The position numbers were made by a program, and so were the translations under genes. The notes beneath the pieces were generated by a model, which did no database searches, was not told the DNA's origin, and saw only the letters and a list, made by a program, of their open reading frames with translations. Below, one piece after another: positions 12,425 through 19,304 of a DNA stretch of 24,375 nt. Origin of the DNA: Oscillospiraceae bacterium (lineage in GTDB: Bacteria > Bacillota > Clostridia > Oscillospirales > Oscillospiraceae); assembly GCA_031255955.1 (NCBI GenBank), contig JAIRRO010000139.1, positions 1 through 24,375 on the forward strand, in the 5' to 3' direction. Position 1 is the first letter of the stretch. Every line of letters starts with the position of its first letter.

Positions 12425-13639
12425 TTATTTAGACTCGAAAATCTTCATAATCGCCTCGAACGGATCCTTTTCCTGTTCGACGACGGGCGCTTCAACGGGC
12501 TTTGCCGGTTCCTCCGGCGGCGGCAGCTCCTCTGATATGGGTGTGGGGGTAAACGCCGGGGGCTGCGGCGGCGGCGCCTCCTGTCTCGGCGGTGTGCTGA
12601 ATAGCCGCTGGGCTTGTTGATGCTGGTGACGCGAACGCTCCGGCTGCCTCGTAAAGGACGGCGGTATCGCCTGAGTGGCGGGAAAACGCGTGGCAATAAT
12701 CGCGACGCGCAGCTCGTCATCCATCGATTCGTCAAGGGTGGCGCCGATTATGACGTTCGCCTCGGGGTCAATCGCTTCGTAGACAATTTCCGCCGCCTCG
12801 GCGAAATCGTCCAGTGCCAAGTCGGGCGAGCCTGTGAAGTTGATGAGAACGCCGGACGCGCCGTTTATTGACGTCTCCATCAACTGGCTTGCCACCGCCT
12901 TGCGGACGGCTTCCTCCGCCTTCGTCTTACCCTTGGCTCTCCCGATGCCCATATGGGCATAGCCCGAATCCTTCATTATCGCCGTCACATCGGCAAAGTC
13001 TACGTTCATAAGCCCCGTGTTCATAACGATTTCTGTGATGCTGGCAACAGCCTCACCAAGAACGTTGTCGGCAATTTCATACGCGTTGTTCAGCGTAAGC
13101 TTCTCCTCGCTGATAAAGCGCAGCCTGTCATTCGGGATGACAAGCAGCGAATCCACCTTGTCGAGAAGCGCGGCAATACCGTCCTCCGCCTGCCTGACGC
13201 GGCGCGCGGCTTCAAAGGCAAAGGGCTTTGTCACGATGCCCACCGTGAGCGCACCGGCTTCGCGCGCTATCTCCGCGATTATCGGCGCCGCGCCCGTACC
13301 CGTGCCTCCGCCCATACCTGCGGCGATGAACACCATATCGGAATTCTCGAGCGCCTTGGCAATTTCGGCTTTCGATTCCTCGGCTGCCCTTTTGCCGGTC
13401 TCGGGGTTGGCGCCCGCGCCCTGCCCCTTTGTCAGCTTCTCTCCGATTTGAATCGAATTATGAACCGTGGAGCGCGCCAGCGCAGGCTTGTCCGTGTTCA
13501 TAACGATAAACTCAACGCCCGTCATGCCTTGGCTCACCATTCTAGCCACGGCGTTATTCCCGGCTCCGCCGACTCCGATCACTTTTATTGTGACTACGTT
13601 ATCCGGTCCCGTTTCCATATCCATTTCATAAGGCGACAT
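12425..13639 (-). CDS. ftsZ: Cell division GTPase FtsZ
   Basis: This 404-residue tubulin homologue forms the division ring. The nucleotide loop IGVGGAGNNAV lies near 21-31, the tubulin signature GGGTGTG at 110-116, and the catalytic T7 loop NVDFADV at 212-218. The globular part ends near residue 318 (IIATRF). An 85-residue Pro/Gln-rich linker follows, ending EKDPFEAIMKIFESK, which lacks the common D-x-P-x-F-L-R tail. ATG 13639 is chosen because GGAGGT lies 7 nt upstream; a TTG five codons earlier would sit within that SD. It has its own promoter (13716-13744) and a structured leader. No ftsA precedes it, and no spoIIGA-sigE-sigG follows it as in many spore-forming Clostridia. Confidence 0.98.
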   Translation of the reverse strand: MSPYEMDMETGPDNVVTIKVIGVGGAGNNAVARMVSQGMTGVEFIVMNTDKPALARSTVHNSIQIGEKLTKGQGAGANPETGKRAAEESKAEIAKALENSDMVFIAAGMGGGTGTGAAPIIAEIAREAGALTVGIVTKPFAFEAARRVRQAEDGIAALLDKVDSLLVIPNDRLRFISEEKLTLNNAYEIADNVLGEAVASITEIVMNTGLMNVDFADVTAIMKDSGYAHMGIGRAKGKTKAEEAVRKAVASQLMETSINGASGVLINFTGSPDLALDDFAEAAEIVYEAIDPEANVIIGATLDESMDDELRVAIIATRFPATQAIPPSFTRQPERSRHQHQQAQRLFSTPPRQEAPPPQPPAFTPTPISEELPPPEEPAKPVEAPVVEQEKDPFEAIMKIFESK

Positions 13640-13661
13640 AATTCTAACCTCCAAATTAGCC

Positions 13662-13704
13662 CGTGTCCGCCCTTTTGAAAATATATATCAGGCATACGGA
13701 CACG
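13662..13704 (-). promoter_or_regulatory. 8-bp inverted repeat in the ftsZ leader
   Basis: CGTGTCCG (13662-13669) and CGGACACG (13697-13704) are perfect inverted copies separated by 27 nt. They lie between the inferred ftsZ transcription start (near 13709) and the ribosome site. They can form a leader hairpin or a split operator half-site pair. No U tract follows the stem, so termination is unlikely. Confidence 0.5.
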
Positions 13705-13715
13705 TAATTTCACAT

Positions 13716-13744
13716 ATTGTATAACTAAAACCGCGCGCGGTCAA
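13716..13744 (-). promoter_or_regulatory. Promoter of ftsZ
   Basis: On the minus strand TTGACC (13739-13744) and TACAAT (13716-13721) each match 5 of 6 consensus positions, with an exact 17-nt spacer that contains a GCGCGCG run. It lies in the 141-nt gap between ftsQ and ftsZ, giving a leader of about 70 nt. ftsZ and downstream genes can thus be transcribed independently of the upstream wall genes. Confidence 0.8.
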
Positions 13745-13749
13745 TAGAT

Positions 13750-13780
13750 AAATGCGAAAAAAACACAATTTCTCGCATTT
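13750..13780 (-). terminator. Hairpin directly after ftsQ, possible weak terminator
   Basis: AAATGCGA (13773-13780 read on the minus strand) pairs perfectly with TCGCATTT (13750-13757), with a 15-nt T-rich loop. It starts at the base next to the ftsQ stop codon and ends 5 nt before the ftsZ -35 box. The stem is AT-rich and the following sequence has only a short T run, so read-through is likely. Confidence 0.35.
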
Positions 13781-14533
13781 TTATTCGGGAATGACGTGAA
13801 TTTTCCCGTCCTTGCTTATTTCAACGCTGCCGCGGAAGTCCGGTTCTCCCTTTTCCAGCTGCGCGAAAACCTGTTCCAATTTGTACATCGCGTTGTCTCC
13901 GCCGCCGATATTTACCCTGACGGCGCCCTTGTATGTAAACGTAATGGCGCTTATATTCGCAACGTCCAAATTTGATATATCCTCCGCGACGCCGCGGCTT
14001 ACGATCGCCGACAGCACATCAAGAAGAAAGCCCTTTTGCGTTTCATAGCTCTCCTCAACCTCTATCTGCTCACCTTCACGCGGGGTGCTCGGCGAAAATC
14101 CCGTCACTCGTATCAGTCCCGCGGTTCCCCCGAAATCGGTTCTTTCAAGCGCGCGTCCCTTCTCATCTATCTTCCAGAAGCTCCCCCCCTCCGCGACGGC
14201 GGCAATCGCGCGGCTCTCTGTGATGGCGATAATCGCGGAGTCGGGCGCGCGGCGTTCGATGCGCACCAGCGCGACATATGGCATCGCCCCTCTTATGCGA
14301 AGCGCGGCGGCGTCCACGTCGATAAAAAAGAGGTTGTCGCCCATTTCTATGCCGGACGCCGATATAACCTCGTCCGCGGTATATCGTCGGTTGCCCGTCA
14401 CCTCTATTCGCTCTACGCGGAAAAATACGCTTATGCCGAATATGATAATAAACAGCACAAGCAACGCCGCTACCGGCGCGTACACCGCCGCCCCGCGGCG
14501 ACGCCGTCCCGATTTCCTGTTTGTGTTCGCCAT
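13781..14533 (-). CDS. ftsQ: Cell division protein FtsQ/DivIB
   Basis: This 250-residue bitopic membrane protein has a short basic cytoplasmic N-terminus (RKSGRRRRG), one membrane segment (about 17-38), then a POTRA domain beginning VFFRVERIEVTGNRRYTADEV, followed by the FtsQ/DivIB beta domain to the C-terminus. It bridges and stabilises the FtsL-FtsB-PBP complex at the septum. ATG 14533 has GAGGGG 7 nt upstream. It follows murA by 53 nt, the clostridial murA-ftsQ order. Moderate divergence is normal for the family; the topology, POTRA domain and locus together make the call firm. Confidence 0.92.
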   Translation of the reverse strand: MANTNRKSGRRRRGAAVYAPVAALLVLFIIIFGISVFFRVERIEVTGNRRYTADEVISASGIEMGDNLFFIDVDAAALRIRGAMPYVALVRIERRAPDSAIIAITESRAIAAVAEGGSFWKIDEKGRALERTDFGGTAGLIRVTGFSPSTPREGEQIEVEESYETQKGFLLDVLSAIVSRGVAEDISNLDVANISAITFTYKGAVRVNIGGGDNAMYKLEQVFAQLEKGEPDFRGSVEISKDGKIHVIPE

Positions 14534-14586
14534 CGCTGAACCCCTCTCTTGTGTATGTGTGCCGCGCCTGCCGTGAATAATTCGCG

Positions 14587-15837
14587 TTAAATCCGTTCGA
14601 TGTCCGCTCCTATTGAGCGTAGTGTGTTCTCCAGTCCGTCATATCCCCTGTCGATATGGTGCAGTCCTGAAATTTCGGTTACTCCCTCTGCGCCCAGCGC
14701 CGCTATCACAAGCGCCGCGCCGCCGCGCAGATCCGTTGCCGTGACGGGCGCCCCCGTGAGCTTTTCCACCCCTGTCACCATCGCTACGCGCCCCTCTATC
14801 TTGATTTCAGCGCCTAATCGTCGCAGCTCACCCACGTGTCTGTATCTGTTTTCAAAGATGTTTTCTACAAACGCCGTGGTGCCGCGCGCCCTCAGCGCCG
14901 CCGCCATAATCTGGGGCTGGGCGTCCGTCGGAAAGCCGGGGTGCGGTTCCGTGACTATAGGCTTCGGCGCGCGCAGGCGTCCGTCGGAGCTTATGTGCAG
15001 CGTTTCGCGTCCCGATCGCACATCGCAGCCCATTTCGCGTATTGCCTCTGTCACGGTTGCGAGATGCTTTGGGATTACCCCCGTGAGCTCAACCTCGCTT
15101 TTTGTCACCGCCGCCGCGGCGAGATACGTCGCCGCTGCTATACGGTCCGGGATGATGCTGTGCGATACGTCCGCGCGGATTTTTGTCCCCTCGACCGTCA
15201 CCGTCGGCGTTCCGGCACCGCTGACGTTTACGCCGAGCGTTCTGAGATATGATTGCAGATCCCAGATTTCCGGCTCGCGCGCCGCGTTCGTGATGATGGT
15301 GGTTCCGTCGGCAAGGCTTGCCGCCAGCATCGTGTTTTCTGTGGCTCCGACGCTGGGAAAGCTGAGGTTTACACGCCGACCGCGCAGTCGCGACGCGCGG
15401 CATATAATGCTGCCGCCTTCCTCTGTTATATCGGCGCCCAGCTCGCGCAGAGCCATAAGATGCAAATCTATCGGTCTTGGTCCCAGCTCGCAGCCGCCCG
15501 GCAGTGAAAGCGTCGCCTCTCCCCCGCGGGCAAGCATCGCCCCAAGGAATATCACGGAGCTGCGCATCTCACGCATTAGTCCGTGCGGAATATCAAGGCG
15601 CGATAAGCCCGTGGAATTCACTGTAACAGCGTCGCCATCGCGTTTGGCGGAGCATCCCAGATGCTTTAGTATTTTTGACGCCGCCTCGACGTCGGACAGC
15701 TTTGGACAATTATGTATGACGGTTTCCCCGTCCGCGAGAAGTGACGCCGCGAGAATCGGCAGCACGCTGTTTTTTGCCCCTTGTATTCGCGCTCTGCCCC
15801 GTAGCTCCCGCCCGCCGTTTATCTTTAATATGCTCAT
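14587..15837 (-). CDS. murA: UDP-N-acetylglucosamine 1-carboxyvinyltransferase MurA
   Basis: This 416-residue cytosolic enzyme transfers enolpyruvyl from PEP to UDP-GlcNAc, the first committed peptidoglycan step. Conserved features are Lys22-Asn23 in QGAKNSVLPIL, the PEP- and fosfomycin-reactive Cys116 in LPGGCELGPRPIDLH, and the general-base Asp in GFPTDAQPQ. Cys rather than Asp at 116 predicts fosfomycin sensitivity at the target level. ATG 15837 has GGGGGT 6 nt upstream. A candidate promoter lies in the 76-nt gap after murG. Firmicutes often carry two MurA copies; whether this is the only one cannot be judged from this window. Confidence 0.97.
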   Translation of the reverse strand: MSILKINGGRELRGRARIQGAKNSVLPILAASLLADGETVIHNCPKLSDVEAASKILKHLGCSAKRDGDAVTVNSTGLSRLDIPHGLMREMRSSVIFLGAMLARGGEATLSLPGGCELGPRPIDLHLMALRELGADITEEGGSIICRASRLRGRRVNLSFPSVGATENTMLAASLADGTTIITNAAREPEIWDLQSYLRTLGVNVSGAGTPTVTVEGTKIRADVSHSIIPDRIAAATYLAAAAVTKSEVELTGVIPKHLATVTEAIREMGCDVRSGRETLHISSDGRLRAPKPIVTEPHPGFPTDAQPQIMAAALRARGTTAFVENIFENRYRHVGELRRLGAEIKIEGRVAMVTGVEKLTGAPVTATDLRGGAALVIAALGAEGVTEISGLHHIDRGYDGLENTLRSIGADIERI

Positions 15838-15874
15838 ATGACTACCCCCAAAAGCCCTTTATGTCATACGGCAT

Positions 15875-15904
15875 ATTATGACGCGCGCGCGGATACTGTT
15901 ACAA
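15875..15904 (-). promoter_or_regulatory. Candidate promoter of murA-ftsQ, overlapping a hairpin
   Basis: On the minus strand TTGTAA (15899-15904) and CATAAT (15875-15880, 5 of 6) are 18 nt apart, with a GCGCGCGCG run in the spacer like that of the ftsZ promoter. The -10 overlaps a perfect 6-bp inverted repeat GTCATA/TATGAC (15863-15868, 15877-15882, loop of 8). The 76-nt gap is one of the larger ones in an otherwise tight operon. Confidence 0.5.
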
Positions 15905-15913
15905 AGCCCGCGC

Positions 15914-17038
15914 CTACAACAGCGCCACTATTTCCTCCGCCAGCCGCGCCGCCGCTGTGGGCGAACCAAGCCTTTGCTGCATCACCTCCATTTCTTTTAA
16001 TTTTTCTTTGCCGCGCAACAGCTCGCTGACAGCCTCAAAGAGCGAGTCCCCTGTGGCGTCGCTCTCGCAAAGCGTAACGGCTCCGCCGTTTTCGCACATT
16101 GCGCGCGCGTTTTCCGTCTGCTCGTCATTGGCGACATAGGGACTTGGCACCAGCACCGCCGCTCTGCCCATCGCGGAAAGCTCAGCTAGGGTGGAGCCAC
16201 CGGCGCGGCACAGCACAAGGTCGGCGCTTGCCATAACCCTCGGCATATCGTCAATATACGCGCGAATATCAATAAACTCCGGCGGTTTCCCGTCGGATGA
16301 GACGGCTTTTTTAAGCTCCTCGGCGGCGGCTTCGCTTCCGGCGGCATGAATATGCCGGAACCCGCGCCCCACCAATTTTTCCCGGGCATTTCTCGTGAGA
16401 AACGCTTTCATACGCTCGTTCATTCCGGAGGCTCCGAGAGAGCCCATGAAGGACACAACAACATCCTCGTCCGTCGGGATTGACAGCTCACGGCGCGCGT
16501 CAAAGCGCGTGTATCCGATAAAGCTCTCTCTGACAGGCGTTCCTATCGCCGTGACGCGCGCGGGATCCTTGTATTTCGCTTCATACCCGGGAAAGGCTGT
16601 GAACACGCGCGAAACGATGCCGGATAACATTCTGGTTGTAAGTCCCGGCTCGGCGTTCGATTCGTGCATTACGGTTGGGATGCCGGCTTTTGCCGCCGCT
16701 TTAAGCACGGGATAGCATATGTATCCCCCCGTGCCGATTGCCGCGTCCGGCGCAAACGATGTTATGAGCCTTTCAGCACGCCGCGACGCCGTTATCAGCA
16801 TCGCCGCCGCGCGCAGGTTCTGCCCCAGCTTTTTCGGGGAGAAGCCGCGGCGCAGTCCGCTCATTTCGATGTTGGCTATCTCATATCCCGCCTGCGGGAC
16901 AAGCCTGTTTTCGATTTTTCTGCCCGCGCCGACGAACATTATTTCGCACCCCGGCAGTAATTTTCGCAGCGCGTCGGCTGTCGCTATCGCTGGATTCACA
17001 TGTCCGGCTGTGCCGCCGGCGGCAATCAAAAATTTCAT
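15914..17038 (-). CDS. murG: UDP-GlcNAc:lipid I N-acetylglucosaminyltransferase MurG
   Basis: This 374-residue GT-B glycosyltransferase acts at the cytoplasmic membrane face and converts lipid I to lipid II. The N-terminal glycine-rich loop GGTAGHVNPA (8-17) includes His13. GTGGYICYPV and HESNAEPGLTTR are family signatures in the lipid-I-binding half. The UDP-GlcNAc-binding half has RAGGSTLAELSAMGRAAVLV and a downstream NDEQTENA. ATG 17038 is preceded by GGGGTG within the last codons of ftsW, and the two genes are 4 nt apart, so translation is coupled. A 76-nt gap with a candidate promoter follows before murA. Confidence 0.97.
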   Translation of the reverse strand: MKFLIAAGGTAGHVNPAIATADALRKLLPGCEIMFVGAGRKIENRLVPQAGYEIANIEMSGLRRGFSPKKLGQNLRAAAMLITASRRAERLITSFAPDAAIGTGGYICYPVLKAAAKAGIPTVMHESNAEPGLTTRMLSGIVSRVFTAFPGYEAKYKDPARVTAIGTPVRESFIGYTRFDARRELSIPTDEDVVVSFMGSLGASGMNERMKAFLTRNAREKLVGRGFRHIHAAGSEAAAEELKKAVSSDGKPPEFIDIRAYIDDMPRVMASADLVLCRAGGSTLAELSAMGRAAVLVPSPYVANDEQTENARAMCENGGAVTLCESDATGDSLFEAVSELLRGKEKLKEMEVMQQRLGSPTAAARLAEEIVALL

Positions 17039-17042
17039 ATCG

Positions 17043-18296
17043 TCACCCCGCCTTTGTAATCGGCATATCGCGCGAAATGGCGAGAATAATCCCCATCTCC
17101 GCGAGCTGCATTAGAAGCGCAGAGCCGCCATAGCTGAAAAACGGCAGTGATATCCCCGTGCAGGGCAGCAGATTCGTCACGACGGAAATGTTCAAAAACA
17201 CCTGAATGGCGAGCATCCCCGTGATGCCCGTTGCCACAAGCGCCTCAAACCTTCCGCGAGCGTGCATCGCTATCCAAAAGCCGCGGATTATGAGCAGCGC
17301 GAAAAGCGCAAGTATCAGCAGAGCGCCGATATATCCCAGCTCCTCGCAGACGATGGCAAAGATATAGTCGTTGTGCTCCTCCGGAAGATATAAATATTTC
17401 TGACGGCTTTGCCCGAGTCCCAGCCCTGTCAGTCCACCGGAGCCAATGGCGTACAGCGATTGCAGCACCTGATAGCCTCCGCGCGTCGGCTCTGCCTCCG
17501 GATGCAGCCAGAACACAATTCTGCGGAAGGCATAGTCCCCGCCGCCTGTTTCCACGATAGTTGCATAGCTGCTTTCCGCCATCCCGACTATTATGACAGC
17601 CGCGATAAGCGCGACGACAATTGCCGCAAAGCACAGCCTGATATCCAAGCCCCCCGCGAACATCACAACGGCAGCAATCGCCACAATAATCAGCGCTGCG
17701 GATTTGTGCGGCTCAAGAGCCAGCAGAATAACGACAATTCCCAGCACCAGAGCAAACGGCACAAACGCCCATATAAATCTGCGCATCGTACTCTTTTTCA
17801 GCTTCCGCAAGGCGTCCCCGTACTTGCACATCATTACGGAAAACGCGAGGATGATGCCCATCTTCGCAATCTCCGAGGGTTGAATGGTTGTGATTTCAAT
17901 ATCAAACCAGCGCCGCGCCCCGTTGCGCACGCTGCCCACAAAAAGCACCAGCACAAGCAGCCCAATGGAGATCATCAGCGCCATCATTGAGAACCGGCGG
18001 ACAAACGTCATATTCGTAAAGCGCGCCACCAGAATCATCCCCGCAGCCCCCAACACTGCAAAAGCCAGCTGCCGGGTAAAATACCGCGTCGGATTCCCGT
18101 ATTCGTAATACGCGCTGGCGTAGCTTGCGGACAGCACCATTACAACGCCGATGCTGAGCAGGATCAGCACCAGCAGCAAAAACGGCAGATCCATACGCCC
18201 GCGCTTTTCAATAGAAGCAAATTCCTCTGTCTCCGCAAGCACAGCGCCGCGCCGCCTCTCAGCGGCTCGCGCGTCCGCATATTTCATCTTAGCCAC
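17043..18296 (-). CDS. ftsW: FtsW/SpoVE-type SEDS peptidoglycan glycosyltransferase
   Basis: This 417-residue polytopic SEDS protein has about ten membrane segments after a 35-residue charged cytoplasmic N-terminus. It polymerises lipid II with its cognate class B PBP, encoded three genes upstream. Diagnostic features are NGARRWF (125-131), the putative catalytic Asp310 in PEEHNDYIF, and the SEDS signature PCTGISLPFFSYGGSAL (378-393). The start is GTG 18296, with GGGGGTGAG upstream in the 15-nt gap after mraY; ATG 18287 is an in-frame alternative. FtsW and the sporulation paralogue SpoVE cannot be separated by sequence here; dcw location favours the division enzyme. Confidence 0.95.
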   Translation of the reverse strand: MAKMKYADARAAERRRGAVLAETEEFASIEKRGRMDLPFLLLVLILLSIGVVMVLSASYASAYYEYGNPTRYFTRQLAFAVLGAAGMILVARFTNMTFVRRFSMMALMISIGLLVLVLFVGSVRNGARRWFDIEITTIQPSEIAKMGIILAFSVMMCKYGDALRKLKKSTMRRFIWAFVPFALVLGIVVILLALEPHKSAALIIVAIAAVVMFAGGLDIRLCFAAIVVALIAAVIIVGMAESSYATIVETGGGDYAFRRIVFWLHPEAEPTRGGYQVLQSLYAIGSGGLTGLGLGQSRQKYLYLPEEHNDYIFAIVCEELGYIGALLILALFALLIIRGFWIAMHARGRFEALVATGITGMLAIQVFLNISVVTNLLPCTGISLPFFSYGGSALLMQLAEMGIILAISRDMPITKAG

Positions 18297-18311
18297 CGAG
18301 TCTCACCCCCT

Positions 18312-19304
18312 TCATATCAAATACCTCTGCCGCACGGCGAAAAACGAAATAACCGCGAACAATATTGAAACAGCCGTAAACACGAAAAACAGCTTGCGTT
18401 CGTTCCATCCGCCCAGCTCAAAGTGATGATGTATGGGCGCCATACGAAATACGCGCTTCCCGCCGGATATCTTGAACCACCCGACCTGAATGACATCCGA
18501 CAGCGCCTCCACGAAATACACAAAGGCAAGCGTAATCAAAACAAGCGGCATATCAAGCACAAACGCGAGCGCCGCGACAGACCCGCCGATAAATTGCGCG
18601 CCCGTATCGCCCATAAACACCTTTGCCGGGTGCATATTAAACACCAAAAAGCCAACCAATCCACCCGCCAGCGCGCTGGAATATACGCCCGCGCCCGAGG
18701 CCTTAGCGCCCAGCATACTGATGGCGGCGCAGCACACGGCAATGGGGATGGTCACACCGGATAGCAGCCCATCAGCGCCGTCCGTCAGGTTCGCGCCATT
18801 CACCTCCGCGACAATCACAAACGCCGCGAACGCCAGATAAAGCGGCTCCGGCAGAGGTATTGAGATGTTCACAAACGGTATGTAAAGATTAGGTGTAAGA
18901 TTTCCGGACAGCCGCACAAGCAACACAAAAACCACGGCGATGACAAGCTGCAGCAAAAATTTCTGCGCCGCCGTAAGTCCGAGATTTTGCTTCTTTTTCT
19001 GCTTTTCAAAATCATCAATGAATCCGATTACACCATAAACTAGCGCCAGCGCGAGCGGCAGCAGCGCGGTGTAATCCCCGCTACGCAGCGCGGGAAGCCC
19101 CACGGTGAGGCTGACAATCGTTATCGCCGTGATAAAGGTCACTCCGCCGAAGGTCGGCGTACCCTGCTTAGAGAGATGGCTTTGCGGTCCGTCTGACCTT
19201 ATCGCCTGTCCGGCTTTCATTCGCCGCAAAACAGGCAGGATGATAATTGTTATCACCACCGTCACCGCGAACGCTACGGCAAACGACGTTATCAGTAAGC
19301 TCAC
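18312..19304 (-). CDS. mraY: Phospho-MurNAc-pentapeptide-transferase MraY
   Basis: This 330-residue integral membrane enzyme moves phospho-MurNAc-pentapeptide onto undecaprenyl phosphate to make lipid I. It shows SHLSKQGTPTFGG (42-54), the catalytic pair Asp97-Asp98 in GFIDDFEK, NLTDGADGL (172-180), Asp233 in FMGDTGAQF, and the His292-294 triad in PIHHHFELGGW. Hydrophobic segments between these give the ten-segment plan. The start is GTG 19304, overlapping the murE stop by 4 nt (GTGA), with GGGGCGGGGC upstream inside murE. In most Firmicutes murF lies before mraY and murD after it; neither is present. Confidence 0.97.
   Translation of the reverse strand: MSLLITSFAVAFAVTVVITIIILPVLRRMKAGQAIRSDGPQSHLSKQGTPTFGGVTFITAITIVSLTVGLPALRSGDYTALLPLALALVYGVIGFIDDFEKQKKKQNLGLTAAQKFLLQLVIAVVFVLLVRLSGNLTPNLYIPFVNISIPLPEPLYLAFAAFVIVAEVNGANLTDGADGLLSGVTIPIAVCCAAISMLGAKASGAGVYSSALAGGLVGFLVFNMHPAKVFMGDTGAQFIGGSVAALAFVLDMPLVLITLAFVYFVEALSDVIQVGWFKISGGKRVFRMAPIHHHFELGGWNERKLFFVFTAVSILFAVISFFAVRQRYLI

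Noticed and set aside
12953..13678. A 241-codon + strand frame across ftsZ
   Set aside because: Antisense to the conserved FtsZ GTPase domain, with His/Arg-rich composition and no ribosome site.
14600..15841. A 413-codon open frame on the + strand antisense to nearly all of murA
   Set aside because: Its translation has no recognisable family, is rich in Ser/Arg/Pro, and mirrors murA codon use (few codons whose complement is a stop). MurA on the other strand has intact catalytic motifs.
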